64,000 nt of DNA, taken from the NCBI GenBank assembly GCA_002811645.1, contig PDIP01000005.1:250920-314919 (forward strand), read 5' to 3'. Shown here one piece after another: positions 42,328-51,773 of the stretch; the first letter of the stretch is position 1, and each line of letters starts with the position of its first letter. Origin of the DNA: Corallochytrium limacisporum. Its lineage: Eukaryota; Opisthokonta. A model generated the notes under the pieces. That model searched no databases. It had not been told where the DNA came from and worked only from the letters and a program-made list of their open reading frames with translations. The position numbers and the translations under genes were made by a program.

Positions 42328-43251
42328 ATGGAGCAATTCAATCATCAAGTGCAGGCGTACGGGCGGGTCGTGTACCTGAAGTTTCTAGGCTTGCCGGGCA
42401 TCAAAAAGGCAGAAGAACTCGGAGTCTTCGACGCCCTCAAGGAAGTCTTCTTCTTTGTCATGCTCCTCAAAGTTTACAACTTTGTTCGCAATCAGTACGG
42501 TAGCCGCATAGTAGCTGTCGATGTGGCCAAGACACACGCAGACGAGGTCGTAGCCATAGAGAAGTTTCTGAACGTTTTTGTGGAAGAGAAGATCCAGGCG
42601 GCTTTCCTCAATAACGTCTTCTTCATCAAGTTGATGAACACGTTCTATTACACCGCTCATCCTCTTGTCACAATCATAGGGGCAGTTCTCCTGTACATGT
42701 ACAATCGATCGAACTTCCCTAAATGGCGCAACGTGTTTCTCATCATGAACTTTATAGCTCTATTTGGCTACGCAGTGTGGCCTTTGATGCCTCCACGGCT
42801 ACTAGGCGATTGCGAGACCGAGTACGGCGGGTGCGATCGTCAGTACTTTTTTGTGGATACACTGGAAGGGTATGGCGCCCAGTGGTCATGGCGCTCAGGT
42901 TCAGCATCTGTACTGAGTAACCAGTACGCTGCGATGCCAAGCATGCACATTGGATATGCTCTTTGGAGCACGAATGCCAGTCTGAGTGTCGTTCAGAACC
43001 GGATCGGTCGACTGACGTTCATGGCATACCCTTTCATTGTCGCACTGTGCATTGTGGTCACTGCGAATCATTTTATATTGGACATGGTGGGGGGCTTAAT
43101 CACCTTCTTCATGGGTCACATTCTGACTTTCAAACTCTACGAAGTATTCCGGGGAAAGAGGCCCAACTACTCTAAACTCAAGGAGGATGTCGACATAGAA
43201 GAGGGCCTTTGCTGTGCGTCTACGAATGGAGAGACTACTAGCATGTCCTGA
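42328..43251 (+). CDS. PAP2-superfamily membrane enzyme (Aur1/inositolphosphotransferase-like)
   Basis: A 307-residue integral membrane protein with about six hydrophobic helices. The PAP2 active site is visible: AAMPSMHIGYA with catalytic-type His207, and TANHFILD with His248 and Asp252. The preceding WPLMPPRLL (151-159) is the variant first motif of the Aur1/PAP2_3 branch. That branch includes inositolphosphorylceramide synthases and related phosphotransferases or lipid phosphatases, so the reaction could be either transfer or hydrolysis of a lipid phosphate. The protein is shorter than fungal Aur1 and lacks an obvious extra domain. ATG 42328 follows a CA repeat; the frame is open eight codons further upstream from a TTG. 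Confidence 0.85.
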   Translation: MEQFNHQVQAYGRVVYLKFLGLPGIKKAEELGVFDALKEVFFFVMLLKVYNFVRNQYGSRIVAVDVAKTHADEVVAIEKFLNVFVEEKIQAAFLNNVFFIKLMNTFYYTAHPLVTIIGAVLLYMYNRSNFPKWRNVFLIMNFIALFGYAVWPLMPPRLLGDCETEYGGCDRQYFFVDTLEGYGAQWSWRSGSASVLSNQYAAMPSMHIGYALWSTNASLSVVQNRIGRLTFMAYPFIVALCIVVTANHFILDMVGGLITFFMGHILTFKLYEVFRGKRPNYSKLKEDVDIEEGLCCASTNGETTSMS

Positions 43252-43470
43252 ATCGGAGTCCAATTGACCTCACTTCAATGTATATTAGATTCTGATAGGC
43301 TTTTTATACTTTATACTTCTAGTTTCTCAGCTTTCAATGTAGGGTCAGTAGTCGAGGGTACGGTTACCTATGTTTACATTTGTGCTTGATACAATGAATG
43401 ATATAAATGAAAGAAATGGATCGGTATCTCTAAAGGTACCAGTACATGATGTGTGCGTGAGAAGTGTAGT

Positions 43471-45561
43471 TTAGAGCTTCGCACGAGCACCCTGTGCCGC
43501 CTTGAACTGGCCGTTGACGGCGCGAACGTTGATAATTGCGTGGCTCTCGCGGCAGGGCTCTTCATGGTTCAGTGGCTCGCGGCGAGCATATTCGTAGAGA
43601 CCCTCGTAGCAGTTGCCAGCGTATTGGCCAATGGCAGAGTTCAGACGGAAGTCACTGATGCCAAAAGCATCGCTTAGACCAATTGCGTTCGGGCGGACCA
43701 CGGGCAGGAGTTGTACAACGCGCTCAGCGGCCATCTCGGCCTGATCTGGTGTGAAAAAGCCAGATGCAACAAAGTCACCGACATTCTGCTCGAACTGATA
43801 GGCGACGAACAGTTCACAGAGCTGAGTCAGGACCGGCACGAGCTGCTTGTTCTGCACGGTCTTCAGACCGTTCACAAAGTTGGCTACCAGCACAGACATG
43901 ATGTGAGCGTTGGAGAGCTTGAAGAACTCAACTGTCACATCCTGACGGATCTGCTCCTCGTTCTTGCCCTGCTTGGCCAGGCGCTGCATCTTGGCGGCAA
44001 CGCGGGACAGGATGTAGGCAGCACGATGCTGGAAGAAGACAATGGCAGAGTCGAGGTCGGCAGTAATGTCCTCGGGCCTGCTAGCCTTGGATTTGAGCGG
44101 AAGCAGCTTGGGCAGATCGGCAATGTACTCAGCGGCACCGTTGGGTCGGTGGCCCTTCTGGGAAGCCATAAGGCACTTGATCAGATAGCGGCTGACTTGA
44201 CCGGTGAGCATGTAATTGTCACCTTCGACGGTACAATTTTGCTGGTAGGTGCCGACCAGATCTGGCAGACCAGAGGTCTTCAGGTAGCCGGAACCACCAC
44301 ATGCCTTGCGCATGTCCTCAATTCCGTCCGCGGTCAGGCGGGTAACCAAGGATTTCAGACCGGAGCTCACGTTGTGCATGTCGGCCATGCCGCTGAAGTC
44401 GCCATTGCGTACTTCTTCCATGCCCTTCTCGTAGCGCAAAAGCATTGCATCACCGCTGAAGTGGTAGGCATAGGCAGAGGCCAGCTGGGTCAGCACGCGG
44501 TACTGCTGGATGGGATAGTCCAGGATCTTGACCTCCTCAGTCGTGGAGCCAGGTGCAAAGCCTTGGCGACGCTGGGCCAGATAACGGGCAGCAATGGTAA
44601 CTGCCTGGGCCAGGTTCTTGGAGGCACCATAGATGATCATACTGCGCACGTACATCATGGAGACGTAAGAGATCTTAGAGTGAGCGTCGGGGTTCTTCTT
44701 GTAGACACCCTCCGCAGTCACGGTTTGGTATTTGCCAGCCAGGGCACGGCGAGGGGCACGCACCTTGTTGAACAAGAGATATCCGTTCTCCTGGGTGTTG
44801 TAGCCAATCTTGGGACCAATGTCACCGGAGTACACACCGGGCATCAGCTCCTGGTTGTCCAGACGGCGGATCTGCACCATAAAGTTGTGGACACCATAGT
44901 CCTTTCCGCGCAGAATCAGACGTGCGTAGACAACAGCGTGGGTGGCGCTGCGACCCAAGGCACCGGGCCACCACTTGGCAGCAGTTAGGGAAGGAGTGTT
45001 GAACTCCCACTCCTCGGTCTCCGGGATATAAGTGGCAGTGGTCTCCAGACCACGAACGTTGGAGCCGTGACCCAGCTCGGTCTGGGCGTAGCAGCCCAGG
45101 ATCTCGTAGTCATAAGCCTTCTGGAGCCACCAGCTCTGCTGCTCTTCATCAAACAGTTCCTCGATGTTGGGAATGAACATGATGTGCTGCAGATCGGTGG
45201 GGACACCGTCAGGGTTTAGACGACGCAGAAGAATGGAGTCTTCATAGGACAGGTTGTTCTCCCGGCGAATCTGCTCCAGACGGACGGTCTTGCGGGCAGC
45301 CAGACCAGCCAATTCGGCATGGGTCTTGTAGTAGACGTCCTGATGGGTTTCCTTGGAGTTAATCAAAGGATCCTTGATCAGCAGACTCTCGAGGAATTCC
45401 TTGCGCTCCGTCTCCTTCTTGCCACCGTCCAAAAGGTAAGACATCTCGCGCACGGGGAAAGTGGTTTTGGCACGCTCATCGGCGAGTTCCTCGGCTGTGC
45501 TCTTGCGGCCCTTCGGCATCACCGGCAGGCGGCGGACCCAAGTGTCATCGGCAGGGGGCAT
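43471..45561 (-). CDS. ACOX: Peroxisomal acyl-CoA oxidase
   Basis: A 696-residue flavoenzyme catalysing the first step of peroxisomal beta-oxidation: acyl-CoA to trans-2-enoyl-CoA with release of hydrogen peroxide. The order is standard: an alpha domain from about 30; a beta domain with GCYAQTELGHGSNVRGLETTATY and NTPSLTAAKWWPGALG; then the helical FAD/dimer domains, with ACGGSGYL and QQNCTVEGDNYML. The C-terminus is RAKL, a type-1 peroxisomal targeting signal (AKL, a SKL variant). Length is close to yeast Pox1 and plant/animal enzymes (660-750). Strong C-ending codon bias suggests high expression and creates a long antisense open frame that is not a gene. Confidence 0.97.
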   Translation of the reverse strand: MPPADDTWVRRLPVMPKGRKSTAEELADERAKTTFPVREMSYLLDGGKKETERKEFLESLLIKDPLINSKETHQDVYYKTHAELAGLAARKTVRLEQIRRENNLSYEDSILLRRLNPDGVPTDLQHIMFIPNIEELFDEEQQSWWLQKAYDYEILGCYAQTELGHGSNVRGLETTATYIPETEEWEFNTPSLTAAKWWPGALGRSATHAVVYARLILRGKDYGVHNFMVQIRRLDNQELMPGVYSGDIGPKIGYNTQENGYLLFNKVRAPRRALAGKYQTVTAEGVYKKNPDAHSKISYVSMMYVRSMIIYGASKNLAQAVTIAARYLAQRRQGFAPGSTTEEVKILDYPIQQYRVLTQLASAYAYHFSGDAMLLRYEKGMEEVRNGDFSGMADMHNVSSGLKSLVTRLTADGIEDMRKACGGSGYLKTSGLPDLVGTYQQNCTVEGDNYMLTGQVSRYLIKCLMASQKGHRPNGAAEYIADLPKLLPLKSKASRPEDITADLDSAIVFFQHRAAYILSRVAAKMQRLAKQGKNEEQIRQDVTVEFFKLSNAHIMSVLVANFVNGLKTVQNKQLVPVLTQLCELFVAYQFEQNVGDFVASGFFTPDQAEMAAERVVQLLPVVRPNAIGLSDAFGISDFRLNSAIGQYAGNCYEGLYEYARREPLNHEEPCRESHAIINVRAVNGQFKAAQGARAKL

Positions 45562-46802
45562 GGTTGTACTTTTCTTTGTTTCGTTTCTCAGACCCGATCC
45601 AAACTATATGAAACCCTCGTTATGTTGCGAGATCAACTAATAAAGACAAAAACCATAAATACCTACACATCTGACTTTTCTGTCCATTGGCGCAGTTCCA
45701 AACCCATACTAGTGGACAAAAACAAACCAAGCCAGTCGCCACTGATATGAGCTGCCAGACAAAACGCTTTTGAGTGATTCAGGCCAAACCCTCTCAATAG
45801 ATCACACCCCCATTCCCTGGAGCCAGTCCCAGCCCGAAAGACAGAATCATGCGATAGTCAGCCAATACTGCCGAGCCATACCTAATGCAAAAATGTCTCC
45901 GCTTACAAGTACAGCGACCAAGCCAATCTGCACAAGGGGACGCGTCGACACATATGGAGGAGGAGACGGGCCCCGCTGTGCACGAGAACCGTCCGCTTTG
46001 AGCCACTGATTAACTACCGGGAAAGCGGCACCGCCGGAAGTGATACTGCTGCTGACGATACCACCTCGCCGGTCCTGGGTACGGGTGTGTCCTCCAACTA
46101 AGCCAGAGCTGTTCAGTGGACACAGCTGCTAGATCCTGTACAACCGCGGATCGTTCTGTGAAAAAGGGGGGATGCACCGGGCGAGGTTCCAGACACAAAG
46201 CGTTTAGAACCGCCTACTGCAGCAGGGCGAGCGCTGTTCTATTTTTGGCACAGCATTTAGGTCCCTTCCCTGGGGCAGTTGCTAGTATACTATGCAATCT
46301 GCGACCGGACAACTGTAGTCTGCCAACCATCGAAGGAAAGGGGGCCTATCTTCGCCAATTAATTTCATTGAAGTTCACGAGCTTCGCCTCCCCAGGTCGA
46401 CATGTGAGCTTTCGATACTAAGAGTACTATGTCTTCCATATTTGGCAATTTTCAGCAGACAATAAATAGACCCCAAATTAACATTTTGATGATTATGGTC
46501 ACCGATGAGTTAGGTTATCAGGTATGGCGAAGGAAAACGGGCGCGACTGGCAACGCTAACCTGTCCAAACCAAACTTCTTGACACCCCTGTTACGGTTTG
46601 CGTGTGATCTCTTCAGCAGGTGCGGGATCTATAGGCTCTTCAGCCGTTCATATTTTCATGTATTGCGCTTTCATCAGTTACAAGACAGAACACGGTTATC
46701 ATACTAAGCCAGATCGTTGGTACTACACAGAATTCTTGGACTAGTTTACGAAGTGTAATCAAGCAGAGAATAGCCACGGCTGACCAAATTACGGATTCAA
46801 AG
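45562..46802. other. Divergent intergenic region, ACOX / taxilin
   Basis: About 1.2 kb with no recognised gene. A plus-strand frame of 92 codons from 46429 is not family-like. It should contain the promoters of both flanking genes. Confidence 0.45.
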
Positions 46803-47744
46803 ATGCCCACTGAGGCTACTCCTGTTGAGGTGGTGAACCGCCTGCAGGAACTTGCGTTACAAGACAAGGCCAACCGAGAGAAGAATAAGCGTGTACAACA
46901 GTTGCTAAAGAAAGAAACCCAGGCTCTTAACAAGTTGATAGAGTCGAGCGGTGACAATGCAATCCAGGCTCTGCATGACCGATACATGAAGATGTTCCGG
47001 GAGAAGCTAGCATGGGAAGATGAGAAGGCGGTGAACGCCAAAAAATATGACGAACTGGAACTGCAGACCCAGGTATTGAAGAATGAGAATGGCGTGCTGG
47101 ACAAACGTGCCGAGACCAGTCAGAAACTCTTCGATGCCGTGAAGGACAAATATGCCCTAGCAGTGAAGGAGAAGGAGCTTGCCCAGAGTCATTTGAAGGA
47201 GACTCTAGAAAAGTACGAAAAAGCGTATTCCAGTATTGCTGAGCAGGCTGAGGGTAAGGATGAGACCTATCAGGAGGCCATGAAGAAGGTCACAGAACTG
47301 CATGAAAACCTGGTGAAGAAGGAAGAGTACCTGAATGCCCAAGCCAAGACCATGGAATTAGAACAGAGGTTGGCAGAAGCTAAGATTAACGAAGCGCAAT
47401 CTATTGCTAATCAGGCCAATGAAAAAGCCGCAAAGATGGAGGAGATCATGAAAAGGCTAGTGGAAGAAAGCAACGACCTAAAGGATAAATATTTGAAGCA
47501 GACTGAGGCTCTGGAGGCCTACGAGCAGCTTACTAACGACATGAAGAACGCCATCAACCAAAGCCGAGAGAGCATGGACGAATTTGCCAAGGAAATGCGT
47601 GGATTACGTAAGACGAACGAAGAGCTTTCCAAGAAATGTGATTCCCAGAAAGTGAATGTATACAAGTACGCTATGGAGAACAAGGATCTGCAGGAACGGT
47701 GCCACAAGCTGGAAGAACTGTACCGCAGTGCGTTAAAGAAGTAA
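46803..47744 (+). CDS. TXLN: Taxilin-family coiled-coil protein
   Basis: A 313-residue, almost entirely coiled-coil protein matching the conserved core of taxilins. In animals taxilins bind syntaxins and the nascent polypeptide-associated complex and act in vesicle traffic. Features include KANREKNKRVQQLLKKE near the start, YMKMFREKLAWEDEKAVNAKKYDELE, and the C-terminal NKDLQERCHKLEELYRSAL. Animal alpha-taxilin is about 546 residues; here the variable N- and C-terminal extensions are absent, as in several protist and fungal taxilins. It is convergent with exportin-4, only 101 bp apart. Confidence 0.9.
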   Translation: MPTEATPVEVVNRLQELALQDKANREKNKRVQQLLKKETQALNKLIESSGDNAIQALHDRYMKMFREKLAWEDEKAVNAKKYDELELQTQVLKNENGVLDKRAETSQKLFDAVKDKYALAVKEKELAQSHLKETLEKYEKAYSSIAEQAEGKDETYQEAMKKVTELHENLVKKEEYLNAQAKTMELEQRLAEAKINEAQSIANQANEKAAKMEEIMKRLVEESNDLKDKYLKQTEALEAYEQLTNDMKNAINQSRESMDEFAKEMRGLRKTNEELSKKCDSQKVNVYKYAMENKDLQERCHKLEELYRSALKK

Positions 47745-47845
47745 GCAAGGGAATACTCTAACATGTAGATAAATCGAATTTGTGTTTCTAGATAGAAGTC
47801 ACTTCCATGTAAACGTAACTATTTTAACAGTCTATTCTTTACAAA

Positions 47846-50800
47846 CTACTTGAACATAAGAATACCCCTGACTTCACCCAGGAACACCTGCAATGCCGCA
47901 CGGAAGTTCTCCATATTGCGACGCTTAAAGTTGAGCTCAATTTGGCCACCATTCATCATGCTATCGAAGGCCTTGGCCACACGATCGCGATCTCCTTGGA
48001 ACGTCTCGTTTACATTCTGAACCACTTCATGCGCTAGGCGCATAAAGTCATTCTGGCAGCAACACATTGTTGCAAAGAGGGCCTTCGAAGCATTCCCGAT
48101 CAGGTCCATGTTGAACGGTTTGAAGAGTAGCAACTCCATGATGTTCTTAAGGAAGTGTCCAGCACTGTTGGGAATAATTTTGTTGGCGTGGACGTTGGAG
48201 AAGTTCGCCCCATGCTTCTGCATATCGTTGAACACTCCTTCGTATAGGGTTGCGATGCTTTCGAAGGAACGACGGCACACTTCAATAGCACTGGGACTGT
48301 TGAGGCCCTTGTCCAGAGAGAGAACAATGGCCTGGGCCGGATCACCCTCCAGCTGGAGAATGTGCTCCACATGGACTTCAAAGAGTTGTTGCAGAAGAGT
48401 GTAGAAAGTTGCAGCAGTCTTGGACAGGTCTTCCAACTCCAAAGCTGCGTTTGCCAGCAACGGCAGGCACTGCACAACAGCAACCATTGTGTGCAGATCC
48501 TGCGTTCCCGATACTTCGTCACTGAAGTCGACATAGTCTTTAGAGAACAACGCCAGATTCATCTGCAACATGGCACGGATGCCATCACCGATGTCCTCCA
48601 CTTCGTCTACTCGCTTGCGAGAGCGATTGCCTTTGATAAAGTCAGAGTGGAACCGGCGAACCATGTGCAATACGGCATCAGCAAAGTGCTTTTCTTGCTC
48701 ATTTGTAGCATACGGTCCCATGTGCTCCAAGAATACGGCCCAACATTCCAGAATGACACCCTGGACCTGAGCATTTGTGGTGTAGCACTCCATGATTTGC
48801 GGCATGATCATCATTGGATCCCAAACCAACTGAAGCATCTGCTTCTGGTTGTTCGAAACAATGGAATGGAAGCATCCCGTCAATCCGCTCAGCACACGTC
48901 GGAGCTCTGTCTCGACCATCACATTCTGTGCGCTCTTGCGGAAGCTATCAAAGTCAGCTGCAACTTTCTTGAGAGGTGCGACAAGACTCTCCACCAATTG
49001 AATCAGGTACTGCATTTCCTCATTGGATTCATCCGCATCCCAAGATGCGACCGAGAGCGCTGTGTACAAGGAAACAAGATGGTCAGGACCCATGTTGGAC
49101 ATAGGGGACTGCCTCTGTTTCACAATGGTAACAAACTCCAGCCACTGTGGTGATAGTTGGGTCATTAGAGCAATGCGGCATGTTTTCATCTTCACCAATG
49201 CCAGCAGAAGACTGCAAGCCTCACTGCACACCCTTTTTTCTGCGCTCATGGAGGAGCAGCAAGCCTGAACAAATTGAACCAAAAAGACCAAAATCTGCCC
49301 CGAGTGCTCGCTTTGCAAGCCAAAGGCCTGAAGAATTGCAGGATCTGCAGTTTGCTTGTTTGTGAAAAGGTATGTTCGTGCCCAGCGGTGCAAGAACCAC
49401 AGCACAGTCTGCATGGCGTACGGGCTCACGGCACCATTGTCACCGTGCTGCTGTAAGATCTGCATACATCCCTGACAAAATTGGAGCACACCTTGCATCA
49501 TGGTGCAGACGGCTTGGCTAGCTTCTGCACTTCCGCGCCATCCCTGTGTGAAACATTCTGGTATTTCAGGAATCTCACCCGTGTCGCTGTCGGCAATAAG
49601 ATGCCCAGCAATCAGCAGTAACCAGTGCAAATCTTCCCACAGTAGCATGTCGCCTTGCTGTCCTTGCATTAAGGCGGTCATGGTGTGCTGCAACTGCCCA
49701 ATGGTATGAGTGATTGCTCCGCTGACAGTCTGCATGGAGGGTGCTATTGCGTGACGACCAATGACAGCCGTGCTTGTCAAGATGTCATCGTACACGTCCT
49801 TATCATCATCAAAATCTTCATCTTCTTCGTCATCGGCCTCTTGCTCTGCCTTTCTACGACCGTCCTGGAGAGCGGTCTTCACATATGTGTTAAAGATCTC
49901 TTGTGCCGCTTGGCCAGCAGTGTTGCTGTCAACGATGCCGTTCAACATAAGACTGGTCCAAGCCGTGAACAACTGGTCGATACTGTCACTGTTCCATGGC
50001 GAAAACTCGTCGTCACCTAGTCGGGCGTTAAGGCAATCCAGTGTGAATCCAGCTGAAAGCTGTAGGAACTCTTGAAACAGTGAAGGATTCACAGTCGACC
50101 AAGTCTGCTGATTGAAGCTGGATGTGAGGCGGTTGATGATTACGCTGTGTGCCAGCTTCATCTCCTCCGGCGTCTTGTTGTTTTGACATTTCATGATGGC
50201 AATGAAACCTTGAAGATAAAAGCTAAGGTAATTGACGCGAGCTTCAAGAGTCGGTAGGATGGGTCCCGAAAGAGTCGCCAGCTGCTGGAGACACTGACTC
50301 AAAGAATGCGCAAGCTGTTGCCGGCTGCAGATTCGAGGGTACAAAGTAAACATGACTTGCAACGGTGGGTATCCATGGCCAACCAGCAATTCTGCCCAAT
50401 GCTTTGCAGGTCGCAGAATCGGCAAGCTTTCCCCAGCATCAAAAGATTCAGTCATATGCCCGACCCTTCCGAATGGCCAGCTCAGAACATTTGATGCCAC
50501 TGTTAGCATGTCCTTGAGGATGATTTCAGACGGCAGCGGAATGTCATCAGTACCGTTCTGGACTTGAGCCGTAGCGCTCTGCAAAACCTGCAGGGTTAAC
50601 ACAAATGTTCGCTTCAACCCATTGGTTTCAAAGTCTTGCTTGCATCGATGATGAAACTCGTACGACAACCCGATTCCTGAACTTGAACTTGATGAGCCGA
50701 ATTCAGTTAAGAGCGCTTGCAACTGTGACGCGGCCACGTGCTGCTGTTGTGGTGATTCTTGCGTAAGTGACCTTTCGACGTGCGCCCATAGCACAGGTTC

Positions 50801-51205
50801 CAAAGCCTGTTGGCGCTCAGGTTCCAGCCACGCACGCTTGAGAAGGATCGCTGTTGAGTGCACAATCTCCTTCAAAACGAATGGGCGCAAGTCCGGCTTG
50901 CCCATGGCATAGTTCAACAGCTGGTCAAACATTGTCCCCAATGCATCAGGCGTCATGTCTACTGAAGACCACTCCCGCAAGCAAGCTTTTGGTATGGCCT
51001 TAATTGCAGTCCAGACGACATAGTCTGACTTACTGTTTTCCATCAGGAAAAAGCACAGTTGATATGGTTGCCTTTTTGACAAAAGCTCCATGAAGACGCC
51101 CTCTGCATTTTGACGCTGTGCCCGATCGGTTCCCTTTTCAACCACTTCTGCAGCCTGTTCAAACTGTACTTGCAGTTGCGCAAATTGAGCGGAATCATTT
51201 GCCAT
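47846..51205 (-). CDS. XPO4: Exportin-4 (importin-beta family nuclear export receptor)
   Basis: An 1119-residue HEAT-repeat karyopherin. In animals exportin-4 carries eIF5A and Smad3 out of the nucleus with RanGTP. The match runs the whole length: N-terminal YVVWTAIKAIPKACLREW, ALLTEFGSSSSSSGIGLSYEFH, SQCLQQLATLSGPILPT, the acidic central loop (DDEEDEDFDDDKDVYDD) followed by IGRHAIAP, and DLHWLLLIAGHLIADSDTGEIP. Human XPO4 is 1151 residues. No intron is seen across 3.4 kb. It is divergent from RNASEH2A over 568 bp, which contains an E2F-like site. Confidence 0.95.
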   Translation of the reverse strand: MANDSAQFAQLQVQFEQAAEVVEKGTDRAQRQNAEGVFMELLSKRQPYQLCFFLMENSKSDYVVWTAIKAIPKACLREWSSVDMTPDALGTMFDQLLNYAMGKPDLRPFVLKEIVHSTAILLKRAWLEPERQQALEPVLWAHVERSLTQESPQQQHVAASQLQALLTEFGSSSSSSGIGLSYEFHHRCKQDFETNGLKRTFVLTLQVLQSATAQVQNGTDDIPLPSEIILKDMLTVASNVLSWPFGRVGHMTESFDAGESLPILRPAKHWAELLVGHGYPPLQVMFTLYPRICSRQQLAHSLSQCLQQLATLSGPILPTLEARVNYLSFYLQGFIAIMKCQNNKTPEEMKLAHSVIINRLTSSFNQQTWSTVNPSLFQEFLQLSAGFTLDCLNARLGDDEFSPWNSDSIDQLFTAWTSLMLNGIVDSNTAGQAAQEIFNTYVKTALQDGRRKAEQEADDEEDEDFDDDKDVYDDILTSTAVIGRHAIAPSMQTVSGAITHTIGQLQHTMTALMQGQQGDMLLWEDLHWLLLIAGHLIADSDTGEIPEIPECFTQGWRGSAEASQAVCTMMQGVLQFCQGCMQILQQHGDNGAVSPYAMQTVLWFLHRWARTYLFTNKQTADPAILQAFGLQSEHSGQILVFLVQFVQACCSSMSAEKRVCSEACSLLLALVKMKTCRIALMTQLSPQWLEFVTIVKQRQSPMSNMGPDHLVSLYTALSVASWDADESNEEMQYLIQLVESLVAPLKKVAADFDSFRKSAQNVMVETELRRVLSGLTGCFHSIVSNNQKQMLQLVWDPMMIMPQIMECYTTNAQVQGVILECWAVFLEHMGPYATNEQEKHFADAVLHMVRRFHSDFIKGNRSRKRVDEVEDIGDGIRAMLQMNLALFSKDYVDFSDEVSGTQDLHTMVAVVQCLPLLANAALELEDLSKTAATFYTLLQQLFEVHVEHILQLEGDPAQAIVLSLDKGLNSPSAIEVCRRSFESIATLYEGVFNDMQKHGANFSNVHANKIIPNSAGHFLKNIMELLLFKPFNMDLIGNASKALFATMCCCQNDFMRLAHEVVQNVNETFQGDRDRVAKAFDSMMNGGQIELNFKRRNMENFRAALQVFLGEVRGILMFK

Positions 51206-51773
51206 GATCTTTGTGGTTCTCTGAGCCTAGAGGCTCCTTTAGATCAAATCCTACGATACCATTTCGACTAATCTTCAGCGCATTCCGTAGACTTCAAACA
51301 TCCACTTTCCGGACTGACAATGACACTAACTTATGCATTGAATTCTCATTAGATCCAGTCGATAACAATGGTTCAGTAAATACCATTCAAGCATTTGAAT
51401 CGGATACCTGAAGGTTTGCAGTCTTTTGGTGTACATGTGGGGCCCTACTAAACTCTCTCACCACCGGATGCGATTCGGTGGCTAGGGAGCTCGCGCGGCA
51501 ATGGTGGGTGGAACCCCCCCGGGGGCGGGAGTGGAGGGGGGAAAGGGCGGGGCCTGATATGCACGCCACAGGCGCAGCACGAACAAAGGCGCGAAACTTT
51601 GGTGCCTCGAAGATGAGGTGAGAGGGGGCAAGGGAGTAACTAGCGCTATCACTGTACATGATCGTCGGAGGTACTTGCGAATATCAACTTCGGCACTCCA
51701 GCCTGAATACGTTCCATAATTTAGAGAAACGTAAACAGAAAGATTATACCTAAACAGTGAGTACAGTAAGAGA
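51206..51773. other. Divergent promoter region, XPO4 / RNASEH2A
   Basis: 568 bp between two start codons, the shortest divergent gap in the window. It holds a C7-G5 tract (51514-51525) and an E2F-like box. No coding sequence seen. Confidence 0.55.
51589..51597 (-). promoter_or_regulatory. E2F/MBF-like box TTTCGCGCC
   Basis: Reads GGCGCGAAA on the plus strand, an exact E2F/DP consensus (TTTSGCGC). It lies 177 bp upstream of RNASEH2A, a DNA-replication/repair gene of the kind often controlled by E2F. Binding is inferred. Confidence 0.4.

Noticed and set aside
43711-44988. 425-codon plus-strand open frame
   Set aside because: Lies wholly opposite acyl-CoA oxidase, whose family match is certain; composition is that of an antisense shadow.
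48362-49153. 263-codon plus-strand open frame
   Set aside because: Antisense of exportin-4, rich in His and Cys as expected from a shadow frame.
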